64,000 nucleotides of DNA from Mangrovimicrobium sp048323675 (GTDB lineage Bacteria > Pseudomonadota > Gammaproteobacteria > Pseudomonadales > Halieaceae), in contig NZ_JBLWFK010000009.1 in the NCBI RefSeq assembly GCF_048323675.1, positions 58,045-122,044 on the forward strand, given 5' to 3'. The notes beneath the pieces were generated by a model. It was not told where the DNA came from. It saw only the letters and a list, made by a program, of their open reading frames with translations, and searched no databases. The position numbers were made by a program, and so were the translations under genes. Positions 34,878 through 43,777 of the stretch are shown piece after piece. The number at the start of each line of letters is the position of its first letter. The stretch's first letter is position 1.

Positions 34878-35597
34878 TTGAACCAGCGCCAGATACTCGT
34901 CGTCGAGGACGAACACGACATCGCCCAACTGGTCGCACTGCACCTGCGCGACGAGGGCTACGCGGTGACCATCGCCAGCGACGGCCACGCCGGCAAGCGC
35001 CACGCCTTCGCCCGGCACTGGGACCTGGTAATCCTCGACCTGCGCCTGCCGGGGCCGGACGGCCTGTCCATCTGCAAGGCCCTGCGCGCCGAGTCAAACT
35101 ATGTCCCGGTGCTGATGCTGACCTCCAAGTCGGCGGAACTGGACCGGGTGCTGGGCCTGGAACTGGGCGCCGACGACTACGTGACCAAGCCCTTCAGCGT
35201 CACCGAACTGGTCGCCCGGGTGAAATCCCTGTTCCGGCGTGTCGATGCCCTCAGCCAGGCGCGCGAACCGCAGGCGGAATCCCTTGACCTCGGCGACCTG
35301 CGCATCGACACGGCCAGCCGCGAGGTGCACGTCGGCGCCACGCGGGTGGAACTGACCGCCCGCGAGTTCGACCTGCTGCTGCACTTTGCCCGCCATCCCG
35401 GGCGGGTATTCTCCCGCGCCCAGTTGCTGGACTCGGTCTGGGGCTTCGGCCACGAGGGCTACGAACACACGGTGAATTCCCACATCAATCGCCTGCGCGG
35501 CAAGATCGAACCGGACAGCGAGCACCCGCGTTATATCGTCACCGTCTGGGGTGTCGGCTACAAGATGGAAGCGCCGGTGCAGGGTGTGCGCGCATGA
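34878..35597 (+). CDS. OmpR-family response regulator
   Basis: A 239-residue two-domain regulator. Receiver: acidic pocket VVEDE, phospho-acceptor Asp54 in VILDLRLPGPDG, switch Thr in MLTSKS and Lys in DDYVTKPFS. Output: OmpR winged helix with VELTAREFDLLLHFARHPG and HTVNSHINRLRGKIE. The start is a TTG at 34878 with GGGAGAGAG before it. It overlaps the kinase gene by ATGA. Confidence 0.94.
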   Translation: MNQRQILVVEDEHDIAQLVALHLRDEGYAVTIASDGHAGKRHAFARHWDLVILDLRLPGPDGLSICKALRAESNYVPVLMLTSKSAELDRVLGLELGADDYVTKPFSVTELVARVKSLFRRVDALSQAREPQAESLDLGDLRIDTASREVHVGATRVELTAREFDLLLHFARHPGRVFSRAQLLDSVWGFGHEGYEHTVNSHINRLRGKIEPDSEHPRYIVTVWGVGYKMEAPVQGVRA

Positions 35598-37081
35598 ACG
35601 CCCTGTATACGCGCCTGGCGCTGTGCCTGCTGCCGATCATGCTGCTGGTGGGCGGCGGTTTCTACGTGCTGGAACAGTGGAGCGCCCAGCGCTACCACGA
35701 GGAAGTGACCCAGCGCCTGAACGCCGACATCGCCATGTATGTCACCGGCCAGACCACGCTGATCGCCCACGGCGAAGTCAATCGCGGCGAACTGGAGCGC
35801 CTGGCCGAACGCGCCATGGTCATCAATCCCTCGGTCGAGGTCTACCTCCTCGACCGCGAAGGCAATATCCTCGGCCACGCCCTGCCCGCGGACAGCATTC
35901 GCCAGCAGCGGGTGGATCTCGGGCCGGCGAAGGCGCTGATCGAGGGCCGTGCCATGCCGCCGGTGTACGGCACCGACCCGCGCAATCCGGCGCGGCAGAA
36001 AGTGTTTTCCGCCGCGCCGGTGCTGGACGGCGACGAATTGCAGGGCTATCTCTACGTGGTGCTCGGCGGCAGCAAGTACGACCTACTGGCCGGTGCCGTG
36101 CGCGACAGCTACACCCGCAATACCAGCCTGCTGGCCGGCGCCGCGCTGGTGATCGGTGGCTTCCTCGCCGGCCTGCTGGTATTCGCCGTGCTCACCCGGC
36201 GCCTGACCCGGCTCACCGGGGCGGTGGATGACTTCGCCCGCAGCGCCATGGACAGCAGCACGCCACCCACGGCCCTCGAACCCTATCGCCGCAGCGCCGG
36301 CAAGGGCGACGAGATCGACCAGTTGGGCGACGCCTTTGTCGCGATGGCCGACAAGATTCGCGAACAGTTCATCGCCCTGCAGGAAAACGACCGCCTGCGC
36401 CGGGAGCTGATCAGCAATGTCTCCCACGACCTGCGCACGCCACTGGCCACGATGCACGGCTACGTGGATACCCTGCTGCTGAAAAACACGGAACTGGATG
36501 CGGCGGAACGCGAGCGCTACCTGCAGGTGACCCGCAAGCACACCCAGCGGCTGGGCACCCTGATCGGCGACCTGTTCGAGTTGTCGAAGCTGGACTCCGG
36601 CGCCATGCCGCTGGCGCTGGAAACCTTTTCCCTGGCGGAGCTGCTCAACGACGTGGTGCAGGACTTCACCCTGGAGGCGCGGCGGCGCGACATCCAGCTG
36701 CAACTGGCACCGCCGCCGGGTCGCGCGCTGGTGCGGGCCGATATCGGGCTGGTGCAGCGGGTGCTGGAAAACCTGATCCGCAACGCGCTGCAATACACAC
36801 CGGCCGGCGGCAGTATCACCGTGGACATCAGCGCCAACCCACGGGACATCGCGGTCAGTGTCTCCGATACCGGCTGCGGCATCCCTGCCGATGAAATCGA
36901 CAACATCTTCGAGCGCTACTTCCGCAGCAAGCGGCGGCGCGGCGACAACGAGCAATCCACCGGCCTCGGACTGGCCATCGTCAAGCGCATCCTGGACCTG
37001 CACGGCAGCCGGATCACCGTGACCAGCGACACAGGCAAGGGCACCCGCTTCGAATTCAACCTGCCGGCCGCGGCGGCCTGA
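35594..37081 (+). CDS. Sensor histidine kinase
   Basis: A 495-residue inner-membrane kinase. TM1 (about 7-26), a periplasmic sensor of about 150 residues, TM2 (about 179-200), HAMP, H-box ISNVSHDLRTPLA with His278, N-box LENLIRNALQYTP, and G-boxes DTGCGIP and GLGLAIVKRI. Signal unknown. Partner of the preceding regulator by overlap. Confidence 0.94.
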   Translation: MNALYTRLALCLLPIMLLVGGGFYVLEQWSAQRYHEEVTQRLNADIAMYVTGQTTLIAHGEVNRGELERLAERAMVINPSVEVYLLDREGNILGHALPADSIRQQRVDLGPAKALIEGRAMPPVYGTDPRNPARQKVFSAAPVLDGDELQGYLYVVLGGSKYDLLAGAVRDSYTRNTSLLAGAALVIGGFLAGLLVFAVLTRRLTRLTGAVDDFARSAMDSSTPPTALEPYRRSAGKGDEIDQLGDAFVAMADKIREQFIALQENDRLRRELISNVSHDLRTPLATMHGYVDTLLLKNTELDAAERERYLQVTRKHTQRLGTLIGDLFELSKLDSGAMPLALETFSLAELLNDVVQDFTLEARRRDIQLQLAPPPGRALVRADIGLVQRVLENLIRNALQYTPAGGSITVDISANPRDIAVSVSDTGCGIPADEIDNIFERYFRSKRRRGDNEQSTGLGLAIVKRILDLHGSRITVTSDTGKGTRFEFNLPAAAA

Positions 37082-37096
37082 ACCACCACCAGCGAC

Positions 37097-37477
37097 TCAG
37101 TCCCAGGTATTCGCGGTTTCGCTGAATTGCGCGGTACAGCTGCGCACCACGCAGAATTTCTGGCCGGTCGGCGCCTGCATCACCCACCAGCTGCCGACGG
37201 CCGCGACCCGCGTGGCGCCGAGGGCCTCGAGCCGCTTGACCTCGGCCTCGATGTCGTCGGTTTCGATATCCAGGTGCACCCGGCTGGGGTGATCCACTTT
37301 CTGTACTTCGACATGGATCAGGTTTTCCGGGTCGATGAGTTCCACGTACTTTTCCGCCTCGCCGGGCGGCAGTGCGCTGGTTTGCATGCCCAGCGCCTGG
37401 CTCCAGAAAGCCGCGGCGGAATCGAGGTCATCGGTTTGGCAATCGATGATGAACCCGGCCAGTTTGCTCTTGTGCAT
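37097..37477 (-). CDS. VOC-family protein
   Basis: A 126-residue single VOC module starting MHKSKLAGFIIDCQTDDLDS, with HLDIETDDIEAEVKRLEALG in the second half. The ATG at 37477 has GAGG ten bases upstream. Similar to small glyoxalase-like proteins of unknown role. It converges with the kinase gene and follows a GGCT-like gene on the same strand. Confidence 0.85.
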   Translation of the reverse strand: MHKSKLAGFIIDCQTDDLDSAAAFWSQALGMQTSALPPGEAEKYVELIDPENLIHVEVQKVDHPSRVHLDIETDDIEAEVKRLEALGATRVAAVGSWWVMQAPTGQKFCVVRSCTAQFSETANTWD

Positions 37478-37507
37478 AACGCAGTCACCTCGCATGTGGT
37501 TGCCCGG

Positions 37508-38002
37508 TCAGCGGTAGATCGCCCGTTCCCGGGTGTCCCGTGCCCTGTCGGCATCGTCAATACTCTGCTGCTGCTCGATCACCTCAATATATTCAGCGGG
37601 CAAGCCGGCGTCCCTGGCGCCATACACCAGGTGATACAGGTACCAGGAATAGGGCCGCAGGGACGGATCGATATTGGTCGCGTAGTAGGTGAAGGCAGCG
37701 ACCGCACTCCCACGCCTATCGCGCACACTCACGATTTTGTCCAGATAGCCGTATCCGAGCCCCTCCACCGCGTCCAGCACGTCTTTCGCGCCATCCGGCA
37801 GCTGGTAAAGAACGCCAAAGACGCGGTCCCCGTGATTCCCCGTCAACAGCGCGTCGCATTTACCCGAACCGTCGACTTTGCTCAGCTTGTGAAAGCGCAG
37901 CAGGTGTCCCGGCAGGACGCCTGCCCCGATCCGTCGTGCGCCGGGTATCCGCTGCTGCAAGCGCGGCAGGGACATGTTCGAACCGTAGGCGAAATATTTC
38001 AC
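37508..38002 (-). CDS. Gamma-glutamylcyclotransferase-like protein
   Basis: A 164-residue GGCT-fold protein. The N-terminal loop YFAYGSNMS and the Glu of DAVEGLGYGYLDK, the expected general base, are present. Such enzymes release 5-oxoproline from gamma-glutamyl compounds. The start is a GTG at 38002 with GGAGG just upstream; it places YFAYGSN right at the N-terminus as in the family. Confidence 0.87.
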   Translation of the reverse strand: MKYFAYGSNMSLPRLQQRIPGARRIGAGVLPGHLLRFHKLSKVDGSGKCDALLTGNHGDRVFGVLYQLPDGAKDVLDAVEGLGYGYLDKIVSVRDRRGSAVAAFTYYATNIDPSLRPYSWYLYHLVYGARDAGLPAEYIEVIEQQQSIDDADRARDTRERAIYR

Positions 38003-38241
38003 GCTGCCTCCGCAGCACCGATAATGCCGCAATGCCGGAACCCGTATTGTAGACAAGGCCCGTGGTGCCAGCGTTCACCACAGGCCGGGCTACGACATCC
38101 ACCCACTCCGGTCCGCAACGCCCGACGCTGGTCAATCCCGGCAGCCCGCACCCTGTCCCTGGTCCCCAGCGCCGGGTGGTCCGCGCAGAACCGAGCCTGC
38201 GCTGCTATCCTGTTCCCTGCAATCGATGACGGGGAGATTCC

Positions 38242-39150
38242 ATGCGGTGGTTCAAACTGGCAGTAACGGCTGCCGCGAGCGCAGTGCTTGCGGTGGCCTG
38301 CACAACGACGAGACTCGACATTCCTGCGCTTCCCGGCGAGGGGACTACACCCGGAAAAATCGTCTGGCACGACCTCATCACCGACACCCCGGAGGCGAGC
38401 CGCGCATTCTACAGCGCGCTTTTCGGCTGGGAGTTCAAAGCCCTGGGCGGCATCAACTACGAAGTCATTTATCACCAGGGCCAGCCGATCGGTGGACTGG
38501 TCGACCAGACACGCCTGCCGCTCCAGGCCGATATATCCCAGTGGGTGGCAGTGCTCTCGGTAGCTGACATCGACACGGCAACCGCGCAATTCAGGGCCGC
38601 CGGCGGCACGGTGTTCACTCCACCCACCTCGCTGGGCAGCCGCGGCCGCCTCGCGGTAGTCGCCGACCCCCAGGGGGCGGTGCTCGCGCTGCTGGAATCC
38701 GGCGGCCACGACCCCGCGGACAGCAGCGCAGTGCCCAGCAGCGGCAACTTCCTGTGGAATGAACTGTGGACCGGCGATGTCACCCGCGCCGGCGATTTCT
38801 ACAGCACGCTGGCGCCCTATAGCGACACGACCCGGGACCTGGAATTCCGGGGACAGCGCGTCGATTACGAAATCCTCTCCAGCGCGGGCCAGCCGCGGCT
38901 CGGCATCCGCAACAACCCGATAACCCAGCTGCCGCCCCAGTGGGTGAGCTACCTGCGGGTGGCTGACGCGCAGCAGTTGCAGGACCTGCTGGCCCGGGTG
39001 GAATCCCTCGGCGGCAAGGTCCTGGTACCCGCCACGGCGCGCCCCGCCGGCGGCGAGGTCGCCGTCATCGCCGACCCCTCCGGCGCCGGGATCGCCCTGC
39101 AGACCTGGCCGCTGGGCGCACAGACCGCTGACCTGGAGACCGCACAATGA
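38242..39150 (+). CDS. Two-domain VOC lipoprotein
   Basis: A 302-residue protein with a lipobox (AVLAVACT) and two VOC modules: about 38-155 (KIVWHDLITDTPEASRAFY) and 165-290 (LWNELWTGDVTRAGDFYSTL). VOC enzymes are normally cytoplasmic, so the lipoprotein signal is unusual. It overlaps a tiny lipoprotein gene by ATGA. Binding of a small ligand in the envelope is a fair guess; no reaction can be named. Confidence 0.85.
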   Translation: MRWFKLAVTAAASAVLAVACTTTRLDIPALPGEGTTPGKIVWHDLITDTPEASRAFYSALFGWEFKALGGINYEVIYHQGQPIGGLVDQTRLPLQADISQWVAVLSVADIDTATAQFRAAGGTVFTPPTSLGSRGRLAVVADPQGAVLALLESGGHDPADSSAVPSSGNFLWNELWTGDVTRAGDFYSTLAPYSDTTRDLEFRGQRVDYEILSSAGQPRLGIRNNPITQLPPQWVSYLRVADAQQLQDLLARVESLGGKVLVPATARPAGGEVAVIADPSGAGIALQTWPLGAQTADLETAQ

Positions 39151-39329
39151 AGCCTGTTCTGAAGTACTTTTCTGCGTTCCTGCTTGCGCTGGCGGCCCTC
39201 AGCCTGAGTGGCTGTTCCGATCCCCATGTCTACGGCAACATCGGGATTTCCAGTGGTTTTGGCGGCTACCACGGGGGCCACGGTTCCGGTATCAGCACAA
39301 GCATCTCTATTGGCGGGCGTATCTTCTGA
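39147..39329 (+). CDS. Tiny Gly/Ser-rich lipoprotein
   Basis: A 60-residue peptide: signal with lipobox (LALAALSLSGC), then a mature part of about 38 residues, rich in Gly, Ser and Ile (GNIGISSGFGGYHGGHGSGI) and ending in Phe. ATGA overlap with the VOC lipoprotein gene supports it as real. The His-Gly run might bind metal. Function unknown. Confidence 0.75.
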   Translation: MKPVLKYFSAFLLALAALSLSGCSDPHVYGNIGISSGFGGYHGGHGSGISTSISIGGRIF

Positions 39330-39409
39330 GGCGTCACACTTCGCTTTGATTAAGGCATTGGCTTGTAGATTCGAGTCTTTGCAGTTGGACCCTGCCCGCC
39401 GAGCGCGGA

Positions 39410-39510
39410 ACGGATTGTGCCTGCTGGAACACGCCAAAAAGCGTACCTCCCTGTACAGGCTCGGGTGGCGACATCCATGTCGCCACACGGTTCCAGCAGG
39501 CACAATCCGT
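39410..39510. repeat. Family A palindromic repeat, copy A3
   Basis: A perfect 21-bp stem (39410-39430 with 39490-39510). Core CCTGCTGGAACACGCCAAAAAG and CACGGTTCCAGCAGG match A1; the outer arm ACGGATTGTG is specific. Inside is a perfect nested stem GTGGCGACAT/ATGTCGCCAC (39465-39486). Sequence similarity to A2 continues outside both arms (CGAGCGCG before, CACACTCTACCT after), and imperfect pairing extends to about 39374-39540. It lies between convergent genes; 39511-39633 holds no gene but has a small hairpin around GCCGAAG/CTTCGGC. Confidence 0.85.
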
Positions 39511-39633
39511 CCCACACTCTACCTCTGGCGCGAGAGTCCAGCTGGGAAATATCTCTGCACTGGAAAATCGAAGTGCCGAAGGAGTAGCTTCGGCGAACTG
39601 GCACCAACTACCCCTTCGCCAATAACCAGGCAG

Positions 39634-40800
39634 TCAGCCCGTAAGCGCCTCGTCCATATGCTGGTTCACCAACACCACCCGCGCCCGCGGAAAGCCGTTG
39701 AAGTCCGTCGCGCTGGCCGCGGTGTAGGCGCCCATGCTGTGCCCCACCAGCAGGTCGCCGATCTGCAGTTCCGGCAGTTCGAGGTCCTCGGCAATCACGT
39801 CGATGCTGTCGCAGGTCGGTCCGGAGAGCACGCTGGGGAAGCGCTCGGCGCTGTCGCTGAACACTTCCAGGGGATAGTGGGTGTGGTCGAAGAGCTGGCC
39901 GCTGTAGGAGCCGTAAACGCCGTCGTCGAAGTAGTACCACCAGCGGCCGTCGCGCAGCGCGCGGCCCATTACGGTGGCGACGCCGGTCATCGAGGGGGCG
40001 GAGAGGAAACGGCCGGGTTCGGCCAGTACGTTGACGAATTCCGGCAGGCGGTCGAGCGCCGCGCGGATCGGCTCGCAGTAGGCTTCGATGTCCACTTCGC
40101 CCTGCCCGTAGGAAGCCGGGAAGCCGCCGCCGATATCAAGCACCGACAGCGGCGGCAGGCCGCGGGCGTGGCGGGCGCGGATCAGGGCGTTGCAGGTATC
40201 GATGGCCTTCACCTGCTGGCTGGAATCCAGCGATTGTGAACCGACATGGAAGGACAGGCCCTTGACGTGAATGCCCAGGCGGGCGGCCTCGTCCAGCAGC
40301 GTATCCACTTCCTGGGGTGCGCAGCCGAATTTGCGCGACAGGTCCACCAAGGCCGAGGGCGAGCGGAAACTCACCCGCAGCAGCAGGCTGACCCGCTGGC
40401 GGTAGGGTTCGAACTTGGCGATCTCTTCGGGGTTGTCCACCACGAACGTGGTGCAGCCGTAGCGCAGGGCGTCGATGATGTCCCGGGGCCGCTTGATCGG
40501 GTGGGTGTGGATGGTGTGCCGCGGCGACACCGCCACCTGCGCCAGCATTTCCGCCTCGGCGCTGGTGGCGATATCGAATCCGGCGCCTTCCGCGGCCAGG
40601 GTATGCAGGACATCCATATTGGGCAGCGACTTGATCGCGTAGTACATGTCCACCCCCGGCAGCGCCGCCACGAGGGAGCGGTACTGCTGGCGCAAGCGCT
40701 CACAATCCAGAACCAGCAGGGGTGAAAAACCACTTTCCCGACTCAACGTCCGGTAATACTCGGCATCCGCCGTGGGTGACACCTTGACCGTGTTGGCCAT
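39634..40800 (-). CDS. Ornithine/diaminopimelate-type decarboxylase, PLP fold III
   Basis: A 388-residue PLP enzyme of the alanine-racemase-barrel type. The PLP Lys is in YYAIKSLPN, the glycine loop is DIGGGFPASY, and the dimer-supplied Cys-Asp is in SGPTCDSIDVI, which fits ornithine decarboxylase. It makes putrescine in the cytoplasm, the substrate of the adjacent SpeE with SpeD product. It is the last gene of the speD-speE-odc set, 88 bases behind speE. Confidence 0.92.
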   Translation of the reverse strand: MANTVKVSPTADAEYYRTLSRESGFSPLLVLDCERLRQQYRSLVAALPGVDMYYAIKSLPNMDVLHTLAAEGAGFDIATSAEAEMLAQVAVSPRHTIHTHPIKRPRDIIDALRYGCTTFVVDNPEEIAKFEPYRQRVSLLLRVSFRSPSALVDLSRKFGCAPQEVDTLLDEAARLGIHVKGLSFHVGSQSLDSSQQVKAIDTCNALIRARHARGLPPLSVLDIGGGFPASYGQGEVDIEAYCEPIRAALDRLPEFVNVLAEPGRFLSAPSMTGVATVMGRALRDGRWWYYFDDGVYGSYSGQLFDHTHYPLEVFSDSAERFPSVLSGPTCDSIDVIAEDLELPELQIGDLLVGHSMGAYTAASATDFNGFPRARVVLVNQHMDEALTG

Positions 40801-40888
40801 ATGACCTTGGATCTCCAGAAATGGCCGCGCCCGGGCGGCACTGTCGCTATTGGGGTCGCTTGCGCGACGGGTTCAAGCGCCTGGCCGC

Positions 40889-41743
40889 TCAGGCGGCCAG
40901 GTTGTCGAGGATGTACTGGGGCAGGTTGAAAGCGCCCACGTGCATTCCCGGATTGTAGTAACGGGTCTCGATGCCGCTGCGCGCATAGCGTTCGGCGATC
41001 AGTTCCACCGGCTGCTGGCGCAGTGCGGGATTGTCGCTCGCCCATGCCAGGGTCATGACTCCACCCACGTAGGTCGGCACCGCCACCTGGTAGAAATGGT
41101 GGTCGGCGAATACCGGCGCCATGCGCCGCGCGGTGGTGCTGACTTCATCCGGCTGCATGAAGGCCACCCCGTTCTGCGCCACCATCACCCCGCCCGGGTT
41201 CAGGCAGTCGTGGCAGGCGGCGTAGAAATCCTTGGTGAACAGCACTTCGCCGGGGCCGATGGGGTCGGTGGAGTCGCTGATGATGACATCGAACTTGCGC
41301 TCGGTAGTGGCGACAAATGCCGCGCCGTCATCGATCACCAGGTCCAGGCGCGGGTCGTCGAAGGCGCCGGCGGAATGGTTGGGAAAGTATTCCTTCGCCA
41401 TGTCCACCACCGCGCGGTCGATCTCTACCATGGTGACGTGTTCAACCGAGGGGTGCCGGCACACCTCGCGCAGGATGCCGCCATCGCCACCGCCGACGAT
41501 CAGTACCCGGCGCGCCGCGCCGTGGGCAAGCAGGGGCACATGGGTCAGCATCTCGTGGTAGATGAACTCGTCCGCCTCGGTGGTCTGGATGATGCCGTCC
41601 AGCGCCATCACCCGGCCGAACAGGCCGTTGCGAAAGATCACCAGCTGCTGGTGGCCGGTTTTTACCTCGTACAGGACCTCGTCCACCCGGAACTGCTGGC
41701 ACCACGCGTCGTACAGGGTTTCGTGGAACTGCCGGCCGGTCAT
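40889..41743 (-). CDS. speE: Spermidine synthase
   Basis: A 284-residue aminopropyltransferase. The SAM-fold glycine motif VLIVGGGDGGILREV and the catalytic segment DSTDPIGPGEVLF are complete, as is the YHEMLTHVP active-site strand. The ATG at 41743 overlaps the speD stop (ATGA). It joins an aminopropyl group from decarboxylated SAM to putrescine. Confidence 0.96.
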   Translation of the reverse strand: MTGRQFHETLYDAWCQQFRVDEVLYEVKTGHQQLVIFRNGLFGRVMALDGIIQTTEADEFIYHEMLTHVPLLAHGAARRVLIVGGGDGGILREVCRHPSVEHVTMVEIDRAVVDMAKEYFPNHSAGAFDDPRLDLVIDDGAAFVATTERKFDVIISDSTDPIGPGEVLFTKDFYAACHDCLNPGGVMVAQNGVAFMQPDEVSTTARRMAPVFADHHFYQVAVPTYVGGVMTLAWASDNPALRQQPVELIAERYARSGIETRYYNPGMHVGAFNLPQYILDNLAA

Positions 41744-42216
41744 TCGCCGAGGACCCCGCGCAGCTCCTCGGTGATGTTCATACGCTTCGGGTAAAACGCG
41801 CGCTTGAGGACGCCGATGGCTTCCTCGGGGCGGGAGTCGCCGCACATGAACACGTCGAAGGCCGCGTAGTTGCGCTCCGGCCAGGTGTGCACGGAGATGT
41901 GCGATTCGGCCAGCACGGCAACGCCGGAGATGCCGCCGTTGGGGGTAAAGTGGTGCAGGTGAATGTGCAGCAGCGTGGCGCCGGCCTCTTTCACGCACTC
42001 CACCAGGGCGCTTTCCATACGCTCCAGGTCATCCAGGTGCTTGGCGCCCCAGAAATCCAGGATCAGGTGGGTACCGGCGAAGACGGTTTCGCCGCGGGAA
42101 ATAAAGTGGTCGGCAGGAATGTCGTCCTCACCGGTCTGGTGGTGCTCAGGCCAGCCTTGGTTGGCGGCGATTGAGCGTACTACATCAAAATCAACAGGCG
42201 CGGCGTCGTATGCCAT
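41740..42216 (-). CDS. speD: S-adenosylmethionine decarboxylase proenzyme
   Basis: A 158-residue pyruvoyl enzyme precursor. Self-cleavage is expected between Glu104 and Ser105 in VLAESHISVHTWPE, giving the pyruvoyl group. HLHHFTPNGG is the other family landmark. AAGGAG precedes the ATG. First gene of the polyamine operon. Confidence 0.95.
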   Translation of the reverse strand: MAYDAAPVDFDVVRSIAANQGWPEHHQTGEDDIPADHFISRGETVFAGTHLILDFWGAKHLDDLERMESALVECVKEAGATLLHIHLHHFTPNGGISGVAVLAESHISVHTWPERNYAAFDVFMCGDSRPEEAIGVLKRAFYPKRMNITEELRGVLGE

Positions 42217-42348
42217 CCCATCGGGCTCCTTCTTAAGGCAGTGGTTGAAATGATCTGCAACGCATCTGCCAGAGGAATCGGGGCCTCTCGATTGCGATGC
42301 AGTTTAGCGGACTAACATAAAAAAGCTCAGGTTGCTCTGATGCCGGGA

Positions 42349-42376
42349 ATCATAGACAGAATTTGTTTCTGCGCAA
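42349..42376 (-). promoter_or_regulatory. Candidate promoter of the polyamine operon
   Basis: TATGAT (42349-42354) with a poor -35 TTGCGC 16 bases upstream on the minus strand. It would give a 5' leader of about 125 bases before speD, which is long enough for post-transcriptional control, though I see no clear structure in it. Confidence 0.3.
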
Positions 42377-42430
42377 GCATTTTCTGCCGCTTTTCCGCAA
42401 GGGACAGGCTGGAATTGCGCGGCAGCCCAC

Positions 42431-43330
42431 CTACCCGGCGCGGAAATTCGCGGCGAGAAACCCGGCCACGTGCTGCACCAGGGGGTCGCTTTGCGAGCGG
42501 GTATGCCAGGCGAGGTGCAGGGCATAGCGGGAGAGGTCAACCGGTGGCCGGAATTCCAGCAGGCGGCTCCGGTAGTGCTCCGCGATCGAATTGGAGGGCA
42601 GGGTCGCCAGCAGGTCGCTGTCCAGCAACAGGGAGGGTACGACCACGAAGTTGGGCACCACCACGCTGACCCGGCGGGTCCGGCCAACCGCGGCCAGGAC
42701 CTGGTCGATGGCGCTGAAATTCTCCCCGCGGCCGGACACCAGGACATGCGGCCACTGCAGCCACTTGTCCAGGTCGAAGCCGTTCGCCGCGGGGTGATCC
42801 CGGCGCATCACCACCGCGTAGTCCTCGTGGCTGATCACCTGGGTATGGATGGAGGCGCCCGCCCCCGGGAATTGCGAGATGGCCAGGTCGACCTCGCCGC
42901 CGGCCAGGCTGTCGAGCGCCCGACCGGGACCAAACCAGGTGGTGAACACCAGGTTCACAGCCGGCGCAATTTCCGCCAGGTGCCGGATCAGCGGGCTGGC
43001 CACCAGCGGCAGCAGGGAGTCGGACATGGATATCCGCAGTGTCTGGCGCAGTTCGCTGAGCGGATGGCTGTCCACTTCCAGCACCGCGCGGATTCCCGCC
43101 AGCAGCGGTTTCAACTCCTCCCGCAGGTGCAGGGCCCTGGGCGTGAGTTCCATGCCCCCGCCGGAGCGCAGTAACAGCGGGTCGTCAAACAGGCGCCGGC
43201 AGCGATCCAGCGCACTCGAGGCGGCGGGCTGGGACAGCCCGACCCGCCGCGCCGCCCGCGACACGTGGGCTTCCTGCAGCAGCGCGTCGAGGATTACTAG
43301 CAGGTTGAGGTCGACCTCCCTGATATTCAC
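42431..43330 (-). CDS. LysR-family transcriptional regulator
   Basis: A 299-residue regulator starting MNIREVDLNLLVILDALLQE, with HTH VSRAARRVGLSQPAASSALD and an effector domain from about residue 90. The N-terminal form is that of the NodD/LinR-like group. It is divergent from a small DUF4242 gene; the AT-rich gap has inverted repeats that could be its site. Confidence 0.93.
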   Translation of the reverse strand: MNIREVDLNLLVILDALLQEAHVSRAARRVGLSQPAASSALDRCRRLFDDPLLLRSGGGMELTPRALHLREELKPLLAGIRAVLEVDSHPLSELRQTLRISMSDSLLPLVASPLIRHLAEIAPAVNLVFTTWFGPGRALDSLAGGEVDLAISQFPGAGASIHTQVISHEDYAVVMRRDHPAANGFDLDKWLQWPHVLVSGRGENFSAIDQVLAAVGRTRRVSVVVPNFVVVPSLLLDSDLLATLPSNSIAEHYRSRLLEFRPPVDLSRYALHLAWHTRSQSDPLVQHVAGFLAANFRAG

Positions 43331-43337
43331 AGCACAA

Positions 43338-43374
43338 ATAATCCATTATCCAGCCTATTTGTTGGACAGATTAT
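43338..43374. promoter_or_regulatory. Candidate LysR-type binding region
   Basis: ATAATCCATTAT (43338-43349) is a 5-2-5 inverted repeat, and its left ATAATC is paired again by GATTAT at 43369-43374. This is the only AT-rich patch between the divergent lysR and DUF4242 genes. Confidence 0.4.
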
Positions 43375-43447
43375 ATGAAATCACCAATGCTGTCCTACTT
43401 GAGCGCGCAGGATTGCGCCAATACACATGACCGAGGGGAAAAACACC

Positions 43448-43720
43448 ATGCCCAAATTTGTTATCGAACGCGAGATTCCCGGCGCCGGCAACCTGAGCGC
43501 CGACGACCTGCACGGTATTTCGCAGAAATCCTGCGGCGTCCTGTGCGAGCTCGGACCGCAGATCCAGTGGGTGCAGAGTTTCGTCACCGCCGACAAGATC
43601 TACTGTATCTACATTGCCCCGGACGAAGAGACGGTGCGCAAACATGCTGAAATGGGCGGCTTCCCCGCCAACAGCATCGCCAAAGTCGCCACGGTGATCG
43701 ATCCCACCACCGCCGAATAG
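43448..43720 (+). CDS. DUF4242 (SCO4226-like) small protein
   Basis: A 90-residue ferredoxin-like-fold protein: MPKFVIEREIPGAGNLSADD, WVQSFVTADKIYCIYIAPDE and a His in RKHAEMGGFP. Family members include a nickel-binding protein of Streptomyces; metal binding here is unproven. GAGGGG precedes the ATG at 43448. Probably controlled by the divergent LysR protein. Confidence 0.85.
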   Translation: MPKFVIEREIPGAGNLSADDLHGISQKSCGVLCELGPQIQWVQSFVTADKIYCIYIAPDEETVRKHAEMGGFPANSIAKVATVIDPTTAE

Positions 43721-43741
43721 GCGTTCCATGGTGGCACATCC

Positions 43742-43774
43742 GGGCGCGGCCCCCGATAATGGGGCTTCGCGCCC
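43742..43774 (+). other. GC-rich hairpin abutting the sulfotransferase start
   Basis: GGGCGCGGCCCC, loop CGATAAT, then GGGGCTTCGCGCCC form a bulged stem of about 12 bp that ends 3 bases before the ATG at 43778. It could terminate the DUF4242 transcript or hide the ribosome site of the next gene. Confidence 0.45.
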
Positions 43775-43777
43775 CAG

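Noticed and set aside
42217..42340. A riboswitch or polyamine-responsive leader before speD
   Set aside because: The leader would be long, but I could not find a stable, terminator-like or known riboswitch structure.
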